DNA from: Alkalimarinus coralli
GTDB taxonomy: Bacteria; Pseudomonadota; Gammaproteobacteria; Pseudomonadales; Oleiphilaceae
DNA length: 64,000 bases
NCBI RefSeq assembly: GCF_023650515.1
Contig: NZ_CP096016.1
Location: 3,722,001 to 3,786,000, forward strand
Reading direction: 5' to 3'
Shown: positions 43,710 to 52,283 of the stretch, one piece after another
Layout: each line of letters opens with the position of its first letter
Position numbering within the stretch: position 1 is the first letter of the stretch
Translations under genes and position numbers: made by a program
Notes under the pieces: generated by a model
Seen by the model: the letters and a program-made list of their open reading frames with translations, nothing else
The model's database searches: none
What the model was told of the DNA's origin: nothing

Positions 43710-44606
43710 TTGGCACCTCAACAGCATTTAAAAGCAGATTTTTTACTTATTATCGTCACGTTATTGGCTGCTGCTGGCTGGATTTTTTCTAAAGAGACCT
43801 TGCAAGGCCTCCCCCCTATTCTCTTTATCGGTATTCGCTTTTTACTGGCGGGACTAGTGCTTGCCCTGATAGGGATGCGTGCATTCGGCTCGCTCTCATT
43901 TACCGCAGTTAAGCGGTCACTGCTAACCGGAAGCGTATTTTCCATCGCGATGATGTTCTGGATCATGGGGTTATTTAATGCCCGACATGTGGGCGAAGGA
44001 GCATTCATCACCAGTATGGGGGTTGTGCTGGTTCCGATTATGGCTCGCTGGATATTTGGCGACCGGCCGACACTGAATACCTGGATAGCACTCCCTATCG
44101 CCATCGTAGGTCTGGCCATGTTGTCACTTAATAACGGTTTTCATCTGGATAGTGGCCAGTGGCTGTTTTTGATCGCGGCAACCATATTTGCGCTTCACTT
44201 TAACCTTAACAGCAGAATGGTTGCCGAGGTACCGGCTTTAGTCCTTACATCAATACAGTTAATGGTCGTGGGAGCCGTATCACTCGCTGTGTCATGGAAT
44301 ATTGAAGCATGGCCCGCCCATGTTGCTAATAATATATGGGGCTGGTTATTGGCAAGTGCCATTATCGCGACCAGTTTGCGGTTTTATTTACAGACATTCG
44401 CCCAAGGGTTGGCACCAGCGAGCCATACTGCAGTTATTTTGACCTTGGAGCCGATCTGGACCACGCTGCTGGCCGCGATCTGGTTTGGTGAGACAATGAG
44501 TGTTATCCAGGTGATCGGCTGTGGATTAATCTTCTCCGCCTTGCTCGTCAACCGTTGGCAGTGGGTGAAATTAGCCCTGAAGGGACTCCGTTCAAAAACC
44601 CGCTGA
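43710..44606 (+). CDS. EamA/DMT-family transporter
   Basis: A 298-residue inner-membrane permease with ten helices in two EamA repeats (about 8-135 and 150-285). 'FIGIRFLLAGLVLALIGM' and 'ALPIAIVGLAMLSLN' belong to the first, 'SHTAVILTLEPIWTTLLAAIWFGETMSVIQVIGCGLIFSALLVN' to the second with the family EP(I/V) motif. The TTG 43710 start has GAG 8 nt upstream and no nearer ATG. Probably a metabolite exporter; substrate unknown. Confidence 0.85.
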   Translation: MAPQQHLKADFLLIIVTLLAAAGWIFSKETLQGLPPILFIGIRFLLAGLVLALIGMRAFGSLSFTAVKRSLLTGSVFSIAMMFWIMGLFNARHVGEGAFITSMGVVLVPIMARWIFGDRPTLNTWIALPIAIVGLAMLSLNNGFHLDSGQWLFLIAATIFALHFNLNSRMVAEVPALVLTSIQLMVVGAVSLAVSWNIEAWPAHVANNIWGWLLASAIIATSLRFYLQTFAQGLAPASHTAVILTLEPIWTTLLAAIWFGETMSVIQVIGCGLIFSALLVNRWQWVKLALKGLRSKTR

Positions 44607-45230
44607 TACCAGCCTATATGCGAGCAAAAATAACGAGATCGCGATAGACCACATCATCAGGCATATTAGCGTATCCAATACTCTCCAGGTCACAGGCTTT
44701 TTAAATAACGGTGCCAGTTTCTTCGCTCCCCAACTCAGAGAGAAAAACCAAATAAATGAAGCCAACGCGGCACCTCCGGCAAACCACCAGCGCTCAGGCA
44801 GCGCATATTGGCCGCCAATACTGCCAATGAGCACAACCGTATCTAAATAAACGTGAGGGTTCAGTAGCGAAATCGCCAACGTCGTCAGAATAGCTGAGGT
44901 TCTCGATTTTAGAGAACTCCCCTCGGTATTTAGCGGTTTAGGGTTAATGGCCGACCTTAATGCTCTTAAGCCATACACCGTCAAAAACACACCACCAAAA
45001 AGCGCTGCTGCAAGCATCATGTAGGGGGCATTGGTTATTAACGCGCCCATCCCCGCAATTCCGGCAAAAATAAGCAGTGTATCTAACAGGCTACAGGTCA
45101 TGGCGATCAGCCCATTGAACCCCTGCCTAAGGCCATGGGATAGCACAAAGGTATTCTGTGCACCAATCGCAATAATTAAGCTCCCGCTGGTCACAAACCC
45201 CTTCATTAGAGGTAGCAGTAATTCATACAT
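44592..45230 (-). CDS. argO: ArgO-type LysE-family arginine/lysine exporter
   Basis: A 212-residue inner-membrane exporter from ATG 45230; a longer reading to 45299 is not needed. 'AIGAQNTFVLSHGLRQGFNG' near residue 15 is the LysE/ArgO signature region, and six helices are visible. It is divergent from an ArgP-like LysR regulator (45407), as in Escherichia coli argO/argP, which supports arginine and lysine export under ArgP control. The 3' end overlaps the EamA gene end by 15 bp on the opposite strand. Confidence 0.88.
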   Translation of the reverse strand: MYELLLPLMKGFVTSGSLIIAIGAQNTFVLSHGLRQGFNGLIAMTCSLLDTLLIFAGIAGMGALITNAPYMMLAAALFGGVFLTVYGLRALRSAINPKPLNTEGSSLKSRTSAILTTLAISLLNPHVYLDTVVLIGSIGGQYALPERWWFAGGAALASFIWFFSLSWGAKKLAPLFKKPVTWRVLDTLICLMMWSIAISLFLLAYRLVSAGF

Positions 45231-45406
45231 CGGCAGGTTCCCGCAGTTAAAATGGCAATGGCAAATATAGAGGCAAAGCTCACTGAAGACGCAAGGCAAT
45301 GGCGATGAGTCAAACTTCAGTGGCTTAGCCAGTTAATGCCATGAAGTCTATCTGCCAGGCTATAATAAGTTAAATTAATTAATTTACTCAGGCATAAGTA
45401 ATTCTA

Positions 45407-46312
45407 ATGAATATTGAATTATCACAATTAGAGGCTGTTGCTCAGATTATCGATGCGCAGAGCTTTGAGAAAGCTGCTGAGCGGCTCTGCATTACCCAGT
45501 CGGCCATTTCACAGCGCTTAAGGCAGCTGGAAACACAGCTGGGGCAGCGGCTGATTATCCGCTCAGGCCCACCTAAACTGACCGAAGCGGGCGTGAAAAT
45601 ATTGAAATACTACCGTCAGATCAGCCACCTTCAGGATGACCTGCTGAACAACCTGGCAGGTAATGCAGACAACGGCGTGGCTTCAATCTCTATCGCTTCA
45701 AACGCCGATAGTTTGGCAACCTGGCTGCTGGATGCGTTAACACCACTGCTCAGCAAAGGAAAAACGTTTATTGAAGTGCATGTCGATGACCAGGATCGAA
45801 CCCATGACCTGCTACGGGATGGCACCGTGGTCGGCTGTATTAGTGCCAGTTCAGCGCCGATAAAAGGCTGCAACTGCATACCGCTTGGAGTGATGACCTA
45901 TCGCTGCCTGGTATCACCCGAATACAAACGCCGCCACTTTCCGTCAGGAGTTGACCGTGATGCAATGCTCGCCGCCCCTTGCGTCGAGTTCAATCACAAG
46001 GATGACTTACAGCGACAATACCTCGCACAGTACTTTAAGGGGGGCTACCCTGACATCAGGCACCGGGTTCCCTCAACAGAGTCATTTCTGGACTTTATCG
46101 CCAGAGGATTCGGCTGGGGCATGGTGCCCGATGTACAGAGCAGACAGTGGATAAATGAGGGAAAGGTAATCGAACTTGTTCACGGTAATACCTTGGATAT
46201 CCCGCTCTATTGGCACATATGGAACCTGCGCACCACACTCAGTCGGTCACTCACCGATGCGTTATGCACCGAGGCAGCAAAAGTACTTACCCCTATTTGC
46301 CCCGGAACATGA
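45407..46312 (+). CDS. argP: ArgP-like LysR-family regulator
   Basis: A 301-residue LysR-type regulator with wHTH 'IELSQLEAVAQIIDAQSFEKAAERLCITQSAISQRLRQLETQLGQRLIIR' and effector domain 'SIASNADSLATWLLDALTPLLSKGKTFIEVHVDDQDRTHDLLRDGTVVGCIS', characteristic of ArgP, which senses arginine and lysine. It is divergent from argO across about 176 bp, which is the classical arrangement. 'GGYPDIRHRVPSTESFLDFIARGFGWGMVPDVQ' completes it. Confidence 0.92.
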   Translation: MNIELSQLEAVAQIIDAQSFEKAAERLCITQSAISQRLRQLETQLGQRLIIRSGPPKLTEAGVKILKYYRQISHLQDDLLNNLAGNADNGVASISIASNADSLATWLLDALTPLLSKGKTFIEVHVDDQDRTHDLLRDGTVVGCISASSAPIKGCNCIPLGVMTYRCLVSPEYKRRHFPSGVDRDAMLAAPCVEFNHKDDLQRQYLAQYFKGGYPDIRHRVPSTESFLDFIARGFGWGMVPDVQSRQWINEGKVIELVHGNTLDIPLYWHIWNLRTTLSRSLTDALCTEAAKVLTPICPGT

Positions 46313-46356
46313 TAAACTGCGCCCGTTTTTTTAATTTTCTAACTTAAGTGAGTAAT

Positions 46357-46977
46357 ATGTCTGATAAATACACCACCGTTGAAGAGCGCGTAAGCTACGG
46401 CATTGGCCGCCAGATGGGCGACCAGTTAGCCAGCAATCCATTTGAAGGACTGCATATTGATTCTGTTCTAAACGGTTTAGCGGATGCACTGAACGGTCAG
46501 GCGAGCCCTGTCCCGCAAGACCTGATGGAAGCAGCATTCAAAGAAGTCAGCGCTAAAATGCAAGCTCAGCAAGCCGAACAGGCAAAAGTGCTTTCAGCAG
46601 AAGGTGAAAAGTTCCTGGCTGAAAATGCAACCCGCGATGAAATAACGGTGACTGAATCAGGTCTACAGTACGAAGTCGTCACCGAAGGTGAAGGCGAGAA
46701 GCCAGGTCAGGCATCAACTGTACGCGTTCATTACCACGGCACCCTGATCAATGGCCAGGTATTTGACAGCTCATACGAGCGCGGTCAGCCAGCAGAGTTT
46801 CCAGTAGGCGGTGTTATTGCAGGCTGGACAGAAGCACTGCAATTGATGAGCGTAGGTTCGAAGTGGCGCCTATACGTACCGCACAACCTGGCTTACGGTG
46901 AGCAAGGTGCAGGTGGTGCGATTGGGCCATACTCAACATTGATTTTTGATGTCGAGCTATTAGAGATCGTCGGTTAA
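46357..46977 (+). CDS. FKBP-type peptidyl-prolyl isomerase (FklB/FkpA group)
   Basis: A 206-residue protein with an N-terminal dimerisation domain (helical, residues about 1-75, 'VSYGIGRQMGDQLASNPFEGLHIDSVLNGLADALNG') and a C-terminal FKBP domain, residues about 110-206: 'VRVHYHGTLINGQVFDSSYERGQPAEFPVGGVIAGWTEALQLMSVGSKWRLYVPHNLAYGEQGAGG'. No signal peptide, so FklB-like (cytoplasmic). ATG 46357 chosen; GTG 46348 would add three residues. It catalyses proline isomerisation in protein folding. Repeat and terminators follow. Confidence 0.92.
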   Translation: MSDKYTTVEERVSYGIGRQMGDQLASNPFEGLHIDSVLNGLADALNGQASPVPQDLMEAAFKEVSAKMQAQQAEQAKVLSAEGEKFLAENATRDEITVTESGLQYEVVTEGEGEKPGQASTVRVHYHGTLINGQVFDSSYERGQPAEFPVGGVIAGWTEALQLMSVGSKWRLYVPHNLAYGEQGAGGAIGPYSTLIFDVELLEIVG

Positions 46978-47005
46978 TACCACCTGGCTTTAATACCCGA
47001 CGTTC

Positions 47006-47099
47006 GTAGTCTTGTATGAAACTCGTCGCCTTGCATTAAAGAGATACAATGCGAGGCAGGCCACTGGCCTGAATCACGCTTTGCTTCATACAAGGCTAC
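47006..47099. repeat. 94-bp palindromic element of the GTAGCCTTG family
   Basis: GTAGTCTTGTATGAA and TTCATACAAGGCTAC (15 bp, one mismatch) close a nested hairpin that has a second inverted pair (CTTGCATT / AATGCGAG) inside. It shares termini with 12769-12897 and 50411-50447. Confidence 0.7.
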
Positions 47100-47242
47100 A
47101 CTCGTTTTTCTCCCCTCCCCCCCTTCGAAACATCCCGTTACACTCCCTTTCATTTACTAACGCGCCCTTACTCTTTTGTCGTAGAACATTCGCCATTCTT
47201 CTCTTATTCTTTAATTGTGGATTTGAGTAGTATCCCCCTATA

Positions 47243-47277
47243 AGCGGCGGGTTAAGTTGTACCGCCGCTGTTTTTTT
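47243..47277 (+). terminator. intrinsic terminator 1 downstream of the FKBP gene
   Basis: AGCGGCGG, 11-nt loop, CCGCCGCT, then GTTTTTTT: a strong rho-independent terminator about 265 nt after the FKBP stop, with only the palindromic element between. Confidence 0.85.
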
Positions 47278-47328
47278 CGGGTGATCAAATCCGACCCTTT
47301 TCGATTTTCATGCCTTTTAGTTAGTTTT

Positions 47329-47365
47329 AGGCGACGCCTCACAGAGACGTCGCCTTTTCTTTTTT
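47329..47365 (+). terminator. intrinsic terminator 2, 50 nt after the first
   Basis: AGGCGACG, 11-nt loop, CGTCGCCT and TTTCTTTTTT. The 51 bases between the two terminators hold no gene, so the second may end a small transcript or back up the first. The remaining gap to 47494 shows nothing else. Confidence 0.8.
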
Positions 47366-47493
47366 CAGCATCTGTTTACTGCCATAATTCGCTATCAGAG
47401 CGCCAACCCAACAATATTGTTATTACCCGATTAAAAATTTTGTGTAATTACGCGGTCGGTAACTCACAGATCTGAAAACAGGGCAACCTAACC

Positions 47494-48288
47494 ATGATAG
47501 AAATCCCTATTTACCAAATTGATGCATTCTCGAAGACCGTATTCAGTGGTAACCCTGCTGCCGTATGTGTACTGGAAAGTGCAATAGACGACAACACCAT
47601 GCAAAACATCGCCAGAGAGAATAATTTGTCCGAAACGGCGTTCATTGTGCCAGACGATAACGGTTGGGATATCAGATGGTTTACCCCCAACCTTGAGGTT
47701 CCATTATGCGGCCACGCCACACTCGCATCGGCATTTGTCATCTTTAACGAGTTATCATACAGCGGGTCTGAAATTCGCTTTCAATCGAAAAGCGGTGAGC
47801 TCATAGTACGCCAGGCCGGTGGATTACTAACGTTGGACTTCCCTGCCATGCATTACAGCCGCTGCGACACTCTCCCTGATAGTCTGGAAAAAGGCTTAAG
47901 CACACTGCCTGTGTCAGTGTTTAAGGTGGATTCAGACCCTAACTATTATGCGGTTTACGAATCGGAAGAACAGGTTAAAACCTTGCAACCCAAGCTTGCG
48001 GAACTGGAGAAACTACACCCATACGGCGTTGTCGTTACCGCACCGGGGAGTGACTACGACTGCGTCTCTCGATACTTTTTACCCAGCTACAACATACCGG
48101 AAGACCCGGTAACCGGTTCTATCCACTGCGCATTAGTGCCTTATTGGTCGGCCAGGCTGAATAAGCAAAAGATCAATGCCGCCCAGCTCTCTAAAAGTGG
48201 TGGTGAGCTATTTTGTGAAAGCAAAGGCGACAGAGTATTGATATCAGGCTACGCGGCTAAATATCTGGAAGGTAAGATTTTTATCTAG
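47494..48288 (+). CDS. PhzF-family isomerase/epimerase-like protein
   Basis: A 264-residue protein of the PhzF/YHI9 family: 'IYQIDAFSKTVFSGNPAAVCVLESAIDDNTMQNIARENNLSETAFIVP', the family's first signature, with the catalytic Glu in 'LSETAF' near residue 47, and 'FTPNLEVPLCGHATLASAFVIF' the second. Members act on small carboxylated substrates; most are of unknown specificity. It stands alone. Confidence 0.9.
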   Translation: MIEIPIYQIDAFSKTVFSGNPAAVCVLESAIDDNTMQNIARENNLSETAFIVPDDNGWDIRWFTPNLEVPLCGHATLASAFVIFNELSYSGSEIRFQSKSGELIVRQAGGLLTLDFPAMHYSRCDTLPDSLEKGLSTLPVSVFKVDSDPNYYAVYESEEQVKTLQPKLAELEKLHPYGVVVTAPGSDYDCVSRYFLPSYNIPEDPVTGSIHCALVPYWSARLNKQKINAAQLSKSGGELFCESKGDRVLISGYAAKYLEGKIFI

Positions 48289-48312
48289 CGCGCCTTATGT
48301 AGTGGGTTTGAG

Positions 48313-48642
48313 CTAAGGGCAGGTATAAACCCGGAAGGTTCGTCGACCCTCTTCTATTTCGCTAATTGGCACAATCGCATTGCCTTTTGAGTGCACAGCC
48401 TCGTTACGAGCAAGCGTTTCCAGCTCTTCGGCCATGGTCTCTTCGTTACGTGAGATCAATAAAACCTCATCCACAACCTTGGTGGTAACGGTTCCTACCG
48501 ACTGGCAGTTTGCGGCCTGTTCGGCGGTTAATGTTTTGACCTCATCCGCACCATCTTTTAATTGAACAAAGCTACAACCAGAGCTGAGCAAACCAAGCAG
48601 AGGCAACGTAATGAGTATGTTAGTAGGTATAGTCTTTTTCAT
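48313..48642 (-). CDS. DUF4156 lipoprotein
   Basis: A 109-residue lipoprotein from ATG 48642 with lipobox LSSGC at about residues 19-23. The mature part shows the DUF4156 pattern: 'CQSVGTVTTKVVDEVLLISRNEETMAEELETLARNEAVHSKGNAIVPISEIEEGRRTFRVYTCP', with two Cys likely bridged. The reading to 48759 lacks a sensible signal and is not used. Cell envelope, role unknown. Confidence 0.85.
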   Translation of the reverse strand: MKKTIPTNILITLPLLGLLSSGCSFVQLKDGADEVKTLTAEQAANCQSVGTVTTKVVDEVLLISRNEETMAEELETLARNEAVHSKGNAIVPISEIEEGRRTFRVYTCP

Positions 48643-48819
48643 AATGATTCCATGGCAATGTTGCCAGCAGTTTTTATTCACTGTCAGGTTAGGTATAAAA
48701 ACACTCAATGACAGTCCAAAGCATGGCAGGATATTATTAGATGGACGTTTTCCTGACAAGCAATTCGTCTTTACTCTGCCTCCGCTAATAAAATAGTCAG
48801 CCTGCTACTTGTAGACGTG

Positions 48820-49287
48820 TTATTTACTCAAGTCAGCAAAAGACGCATTGAGTAATGTCGCAAGATCATCGGCAGAGAGCTCTATTTCAAGCCCCCGTCG
48901 CCCGGCACTAACAAAAACCGTATCAAAATTCAGCGCCTGTCTGTCAATCACCGTTTTTAGCAACTTCTTTTGACCTAGCGGGCTAACGCCTCCCAAGACG
49001 TAGCCTGAAGAACGTTCAACCGCTTTGGGGTCTGCCATTTTGGCCTTTTTAGACTTTACCGCTCCCGCCATAGACTTGAGGTTTAGCTGGCCGGCCACCG
49101 GCAGTACGGCGACAGCCATTCCACCTGAGTCAAGCTCTACAACCAGCGTTTTAAACACCTGTTGCGCTGAAATATTCAGTTTTTCTGCCGCTTCCTCACC
49201 AAACGAAGCGGCACTCTTATCATGTTCATATTGATGCACTTTATACGGTATTTTTGCTTTCTCCGCGCAGTTTATTGCTGGCGTCAT
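48820..49287 (-). CDS. ybaK: YbaK/EbsC-type Cys-tRNA(Pro) deacylase
   Basis: A 155-residue editing enzyme of the YbaK/ProX family, which hydrolyses mischarged Cys-tRNA(Pro). 'YKVHQYEHDKSAASFGEEAAEKLNISAQQVFKTLVVEL' is the N-terminal signature; 'GGVSPLGQKKLLKTVIDRQAL' contains the GxSPxG motif of the catalytic pocket. Monocistronic; start ATG with no strong ribosome site. Confidence 0.9.
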   Translation of the reverse strand: MTPAINCAEKAKIPYKVHQYEHDKSAASFGEEAAEKLNISAQQVFKTLVVELDSGGMAVAVLPVAGQLNLKSMAGAVKSKKAKMADPKAVERSSGYVLGGVSPLGQKKLLKTVIDRQALNFDTVFVSAGRRGLEIELSADDLATLLNASFADLSK

Positions 49288-49425
49288 CTCGGTTTCCTTA
49301 CTATGAGCGGAACAAATAAAGCCCGCTAAATTGATCTAAACCAATTCTAATATCAGATTTCGAACTAAGATAGTAATTATCTATTCTTACGTCTGCCACC
49401 CGGTTCGCTCTATACGGAGACAACA

Positions 49426-49992
49426 ATGAACAAAAAGCTCAAAGCTTTTGCACTTGCATTTCTAATATTAACGCTCGTAACAGGCATTCTACTTGGCTTT
49501 ACTCTGGGGCTCTCTCACCCTTTGCCATGGGTGCTTATAGTCGCCTTGGCGCTGGTTATTTTTCTTAATAAAAAGATGACAGAAAGCCAGTTTGTAACCT
49601 GGAAAGATGAATACAGCGTCGGCATTGAGTCCATCGATAATGACCATAAAATGCTACTAAAGCTTATTAATCAGCTACAGACATCATCGCTTTATTACAC
49701 CGGCGAAGACTTCGATAAAGAGGCATTAAATGAGCTTTTGGAATACACCAAGTTTCATTTCGACCGCGAAGAGAAGATGATGGAAGAGAATGGCTACCCC
49801 GACTTCGAAGGGCACCGCCAGCAACACCGCGATATGACGAACCAAGTGGTCGCAAAAGTTAAAGAGTACGAAGAAGACAGTGAAAAAACCGTAGAAGACC
49901 TTCTGGACTATCTCAAAAAGTGGTTAATTAATCACATCAACGGCACCGATAAAAAGTACAGCGCATTCCTGCTCGAAAAAGGTGTTAAATAG
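49426..49992 (+). CDS. membrane-anchored bacteriohemerythrin
   Basis: A 188-residue protein with two N-terminal membrane helices (residues about 7-25 and 30-45) and a hemerythrin domain from residue 60. The diiron ligands fit the family: His in 'IDNDHKMLL', His in 'KFHFDREEKMME', 'EGHRQQHRDM' (two His), and 'NHINGTDKKY' (His and Asp). Such proteins bind O2 and can act in oxygen sensing or delivery to membrane enzymes. A ggAG-rich leader precedes it and 19-bp repeats follow. Confidence 0.9.
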   Translation: MNKKLKAFALAFLILTLVTGILLGFTLGLSHPLPWVLIVALALVIFLNKKMTESQFVTWKDEYSVGIESIDNDHKMLLKLINQLQTSSLYYTGEDFDKEALNELLEYTKFHFDREEKMMEENGYPDFEGHRQQHRDMTNQVVAKVKEYEEDSEKTVEDLLDYLKKWLINHINGTDKKYSAFLLEKGVK

Positions 49993-50040
49993 TTCTTGAA
50001 GTGTTAAGTAACTTTTGAAGTATTAAGCGGTTCTTGAAAA
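49993..50040. repeat. 19-bp degenerate tandem repeats after the hemerythrin gene
   Basis: Units 49993-50011 (TTCTTGAAGTGTTAAGTAA), 50012-50030 (CTTTTGAAGTATTAAGCGG) and the partial TTCTTGAA... from 50031. They start directly after the stop codon at 49992. Confidence 0.6.
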
Positions 50041-50149
50041 AGAGCCGCCAAACTTAATATGTTAGTAGTTAAAGCCTAAGCACCTGTCTATACTGTATCA
50101 GGTACGCTTTATACAGCGGCCTGACACCATTCAGCGCTTAGGTTTTATT

Positions 50150-50395
50150 ATGAACACAGCCGACAATTCCGCCCCTCCAAACCCCTCCGAAAAACCCGCT
50201 AAGCGAACACTGTCATTTTGGCAAACACTAAGCAGTGTACTCTATGCGATGCTGGGTGTGCAGGGCCGAAAAAATGCCCAAGCCAGCCTCGAAGAAGGCC
50301 GTATAGGCATGTTTATTTTTGTCGGACTCTTAGTCGTCGGCTGCTTTATCCTGATTGTTTCGCTTGTCGTCTACCTCGCAATTTCAAGCGGTTAA
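50150..50395 (+). CDS. DUF2970 small membrane protein
   Basis: An 81-residue protein of the DUF2970 family: 'SFWQTLSSVLYAMLGVQGRKNAQASLEEG' and a single C-terminal helix, residues about 53-77. The family is typical of marine and related gammaproteobacteria and is unassigned. Polar Pro-rich N-terminus faces the cytoplasm by charge. Confidence 0.8.
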   Translation: MNTADNSAPPNPSEKPAKRTLSFWQTLSSVLYAMLGVQGRKNAQASLEEGRIGMFIFVGLLVVGCFILIVSLVVYLAISSG

Positions 50396-50410
50396 TTAAG
50401 CTATCTAAAG

Positions 50411-50447
50411 CTTGATTCCAGTCGTTCCTCCTTCCATGCAAGGTTAC
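50411..50447. repeat. half copy of the GTAGCCTTG palindromic family
   Basis: CTTGATTCCAGTCGTTCCTC... CATGCAAGGTTAC matches one arm of the 12769-12897 element (about 33 of 37 bases), without the other arm. A degenerate single-arm relic. Confidence 0.6.
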
Positions 50448-50559
50448 AAGTGTTGAACTGAAAGCATCACACATACGACCAAGCCGAAAATTATTTTATC
50501 TTCTCGCCAGTTTCAGGTAGCGTTGTTATCTCAAGGATGGAGCGAACACTCACACAGCT

Positions 50560-52095
50560 ATGCTATTAAAAACACGCTTTTACTTGCCTCCGCTACGGGA
50601 GCATTCAGTTTTTCGAACAGAACTCATTGATAGGCTCAACCGCTCATCTGGCGGTCAATTAGTACTCATTGCCGCACCTGCCGGATACGGTAAATCAACA
50701 CTGGTGAGCCAGTGGTTGCATTACCGCCCTCACACGTTTGCCTGGCTTACGCTGGATAAAACTCACAATTCTCCTTTGCAGTTCTGGAAATATATTCTGA
50801 ATGCGCTTCAAGGTATCCAGCCATCAGTAGGCATTGAAGCAAAAACCTTAATAGAACAAAAAGACACTCCTCCTCTATCGAATATTGTTATTTCACTGCT
50901 CAACGATCTAGACCAGTTAAGTGGCCATAACGACACCCAGCAAGCAATTTCTCTGGTATTGGATGACTTTCATCTAATGGAAAACCAACAATTGCTCAAC
51001 CTGATCACGCTTTTTGTTGACCACCTCCCACCGGGCATTCGCCTGGTTATAACCTCTAGGGAAGCCCCCCCATTGTCTCTGGCAAAGCGACGCGCCAATA
51101 ATCAGTTAATTGAATTGAACATCAAAGATCTAGCGTTCAGTGTTGAGGAGTCCAAGGACTTTTTCGCCAATGCAATGTCATTAACTATAGCCCCCGACTC
51201 CGTTACCAAACTGTTCGAAGACACTGAAGGCTGGGTGGCCGGACTGCAACTGGCCGCACTGTCTCTAAAAGGAGGTCACAATCCGCTTGATACATGCAAC
51301 AGCGAAACACTACTCAAGCACCACAGCCTGGACCGTCATATCGAGGATTACCTGCTCGAAGAAGTATTTTCCCTGCAAAACAAAGAGATGCAGATATTTT
51401 TAACACTGACATCAGTCCCGTCCCGGTTCTGTGCTGGCCTCGCAAATAGACTCACACCGGAAAACAACAGCCAAATACAGATACTTAAGCTTGAACAGGC
51501 CAACCTGTTCCTCGTACCACTCGATAATCACCGCACATGGTATCGTTATCATGACCTTTTCAGGCAGTTTCTTTTACAGCGCTTTCAGCTGCTTCCTGTC
51601 AAAACCCAACTTGAGCTTCACCAGAAGGCTGGGCAGTGGTACGAGCAGTTCGGCTACGTTGAAGAAGCCATTGAGCATCAGATAAAGGCCGAGCAATGGG
51701 ATATTGCCGTTAACCTAATTAAAGGCTTGGTGGCCTGCGAAAACAGCTCACCAGAACCTGACCAAATTGCGCGCTGGCTGAGCCAGCTTCCCGCCGATCA
51801 GGCAGGCTCTTTACCACAACCGCCAAAATCATCCGCAACAACACCAGACACAGGCAAGCAGCCTGACCTGGCAATATACACCACACTTGTTAAGGGAGCT
51901 GAACCGTTGACTCAGCGGGAAAAAGAAGTTCTGACACTTGTTACGCAGGGGCTGTCAAACAAACTCATTGCCGAAAATCTTCATATTTCGCTTAATACAC
52001 TGAAAGTTCATATCCGCAACCTATACGGCAAAATGGGGGTAGAAAGCCGCACCCAGGCACTGGTCAAGGTCAATCAACACAAGCTAGAGTATTAA
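50560..52095 (+). CDS. shortened MalT-like (LAL-type) regulator with LuxR HTH
   Basis: A 511-residue regulator: Walker A 'AAPAGYGKSTLVSQWL' near residues 38-53 of a STAND NTPase, Walker B 'ISLVLDDFHLM', 'WVAGLQLAALSLKGG' of the WH region, and a C-terminal LuxR HTH 'LTQREKEVLTLVTQGLSNKLIAENLHISLNTLKVHIRNLYGKMGVESRTQALVKV'. MalT/LAL proteins are about 900 residues; here the ~350-residue TPR ligand-binding part is reduced to a short linker (about residues 395-445, 'SSPEPDQIARWLSQLPADQ...'). It may be a natural minimal form or a deletion. Inducer unknown. Confidence 0.85.
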   Translation: MLLKTRFYLPPLREHSVFRTELIDRLNRSSGGQLVLIAAPAGYGKSTLVSQWLHYRPHTFAWLTLDKTHNSPLQFWKYILNALQGIQPSVGIEAKTLIEQKDTPPLSNIVISLLNDLDQLSGHNDTQQAISLVLDDFHLMENQQLLNLITLFVDHLPPGIRLVITSREAPPLSLAKRRANNQLIELNIKDLAFSVEESKDFFANAMSLTIAPDSVTKLFEDTEGWVAGLQLAALSLKGGHNPLDTCNSETLLKHHSLDRHIEDYLLEEVFSLQNKEMQIFLTLTSVPSRFCAGLANRLTPENNSQIQILKLEQANLFLVPLDNHRTWYRYHDLFRQFLLQRFQLLPVKTQLELHQKAGQWYEQFGYVEEAIEHQIKAEQWDIAVNLIKGLVACENSSPEPDQIARWLSQLPADQAGSLPQPPKSSATTPDTGKQPDLAIYTTLVKGAEPLTQREKEVLTLVTQGLSNKLIAENLHISLNTLKVHIRNLYGKMGVESRTQALVKVNQHKLEY

Positions 52096-52283
52096 CAACG
52101 TTGCTCTAGCGCTCACATAACGCTGTACAACCTCTAACAAGCCGAATTAACATACGCCCCGTCAATGTTCTACCGTTATCAAACATTAAGGAAATAGAAG
52201 GCTATCCATTATCGATTAAGCTCGAATGGTTTCAGAAAATGGAAGCCTGCCAAGCACAGCGCTCACCAAAATAGAACCAAAAT

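Noticed and set aside
43712-43725. TGGCAC with GG-N10-GC spacing near the EamA start
   Set aside because: The -12 element (CAGC) is poor and the site lies in the coding start, so it is not a credible sigma54 promoter.
47012-47475. Two plus-strand readings of 72 residues each
   Set aside because: They run through a palindromic element and two terminators, with no plausible ribosome site and Phe/Leu-rich random composition.
48367-48383. TGGCAC...TTGC resembling a -24/-12 promoter
   Set aside because: The spacing is 7 instead of 5 nt and it lies inside the DUF4156 gene on the wrong side of any start.
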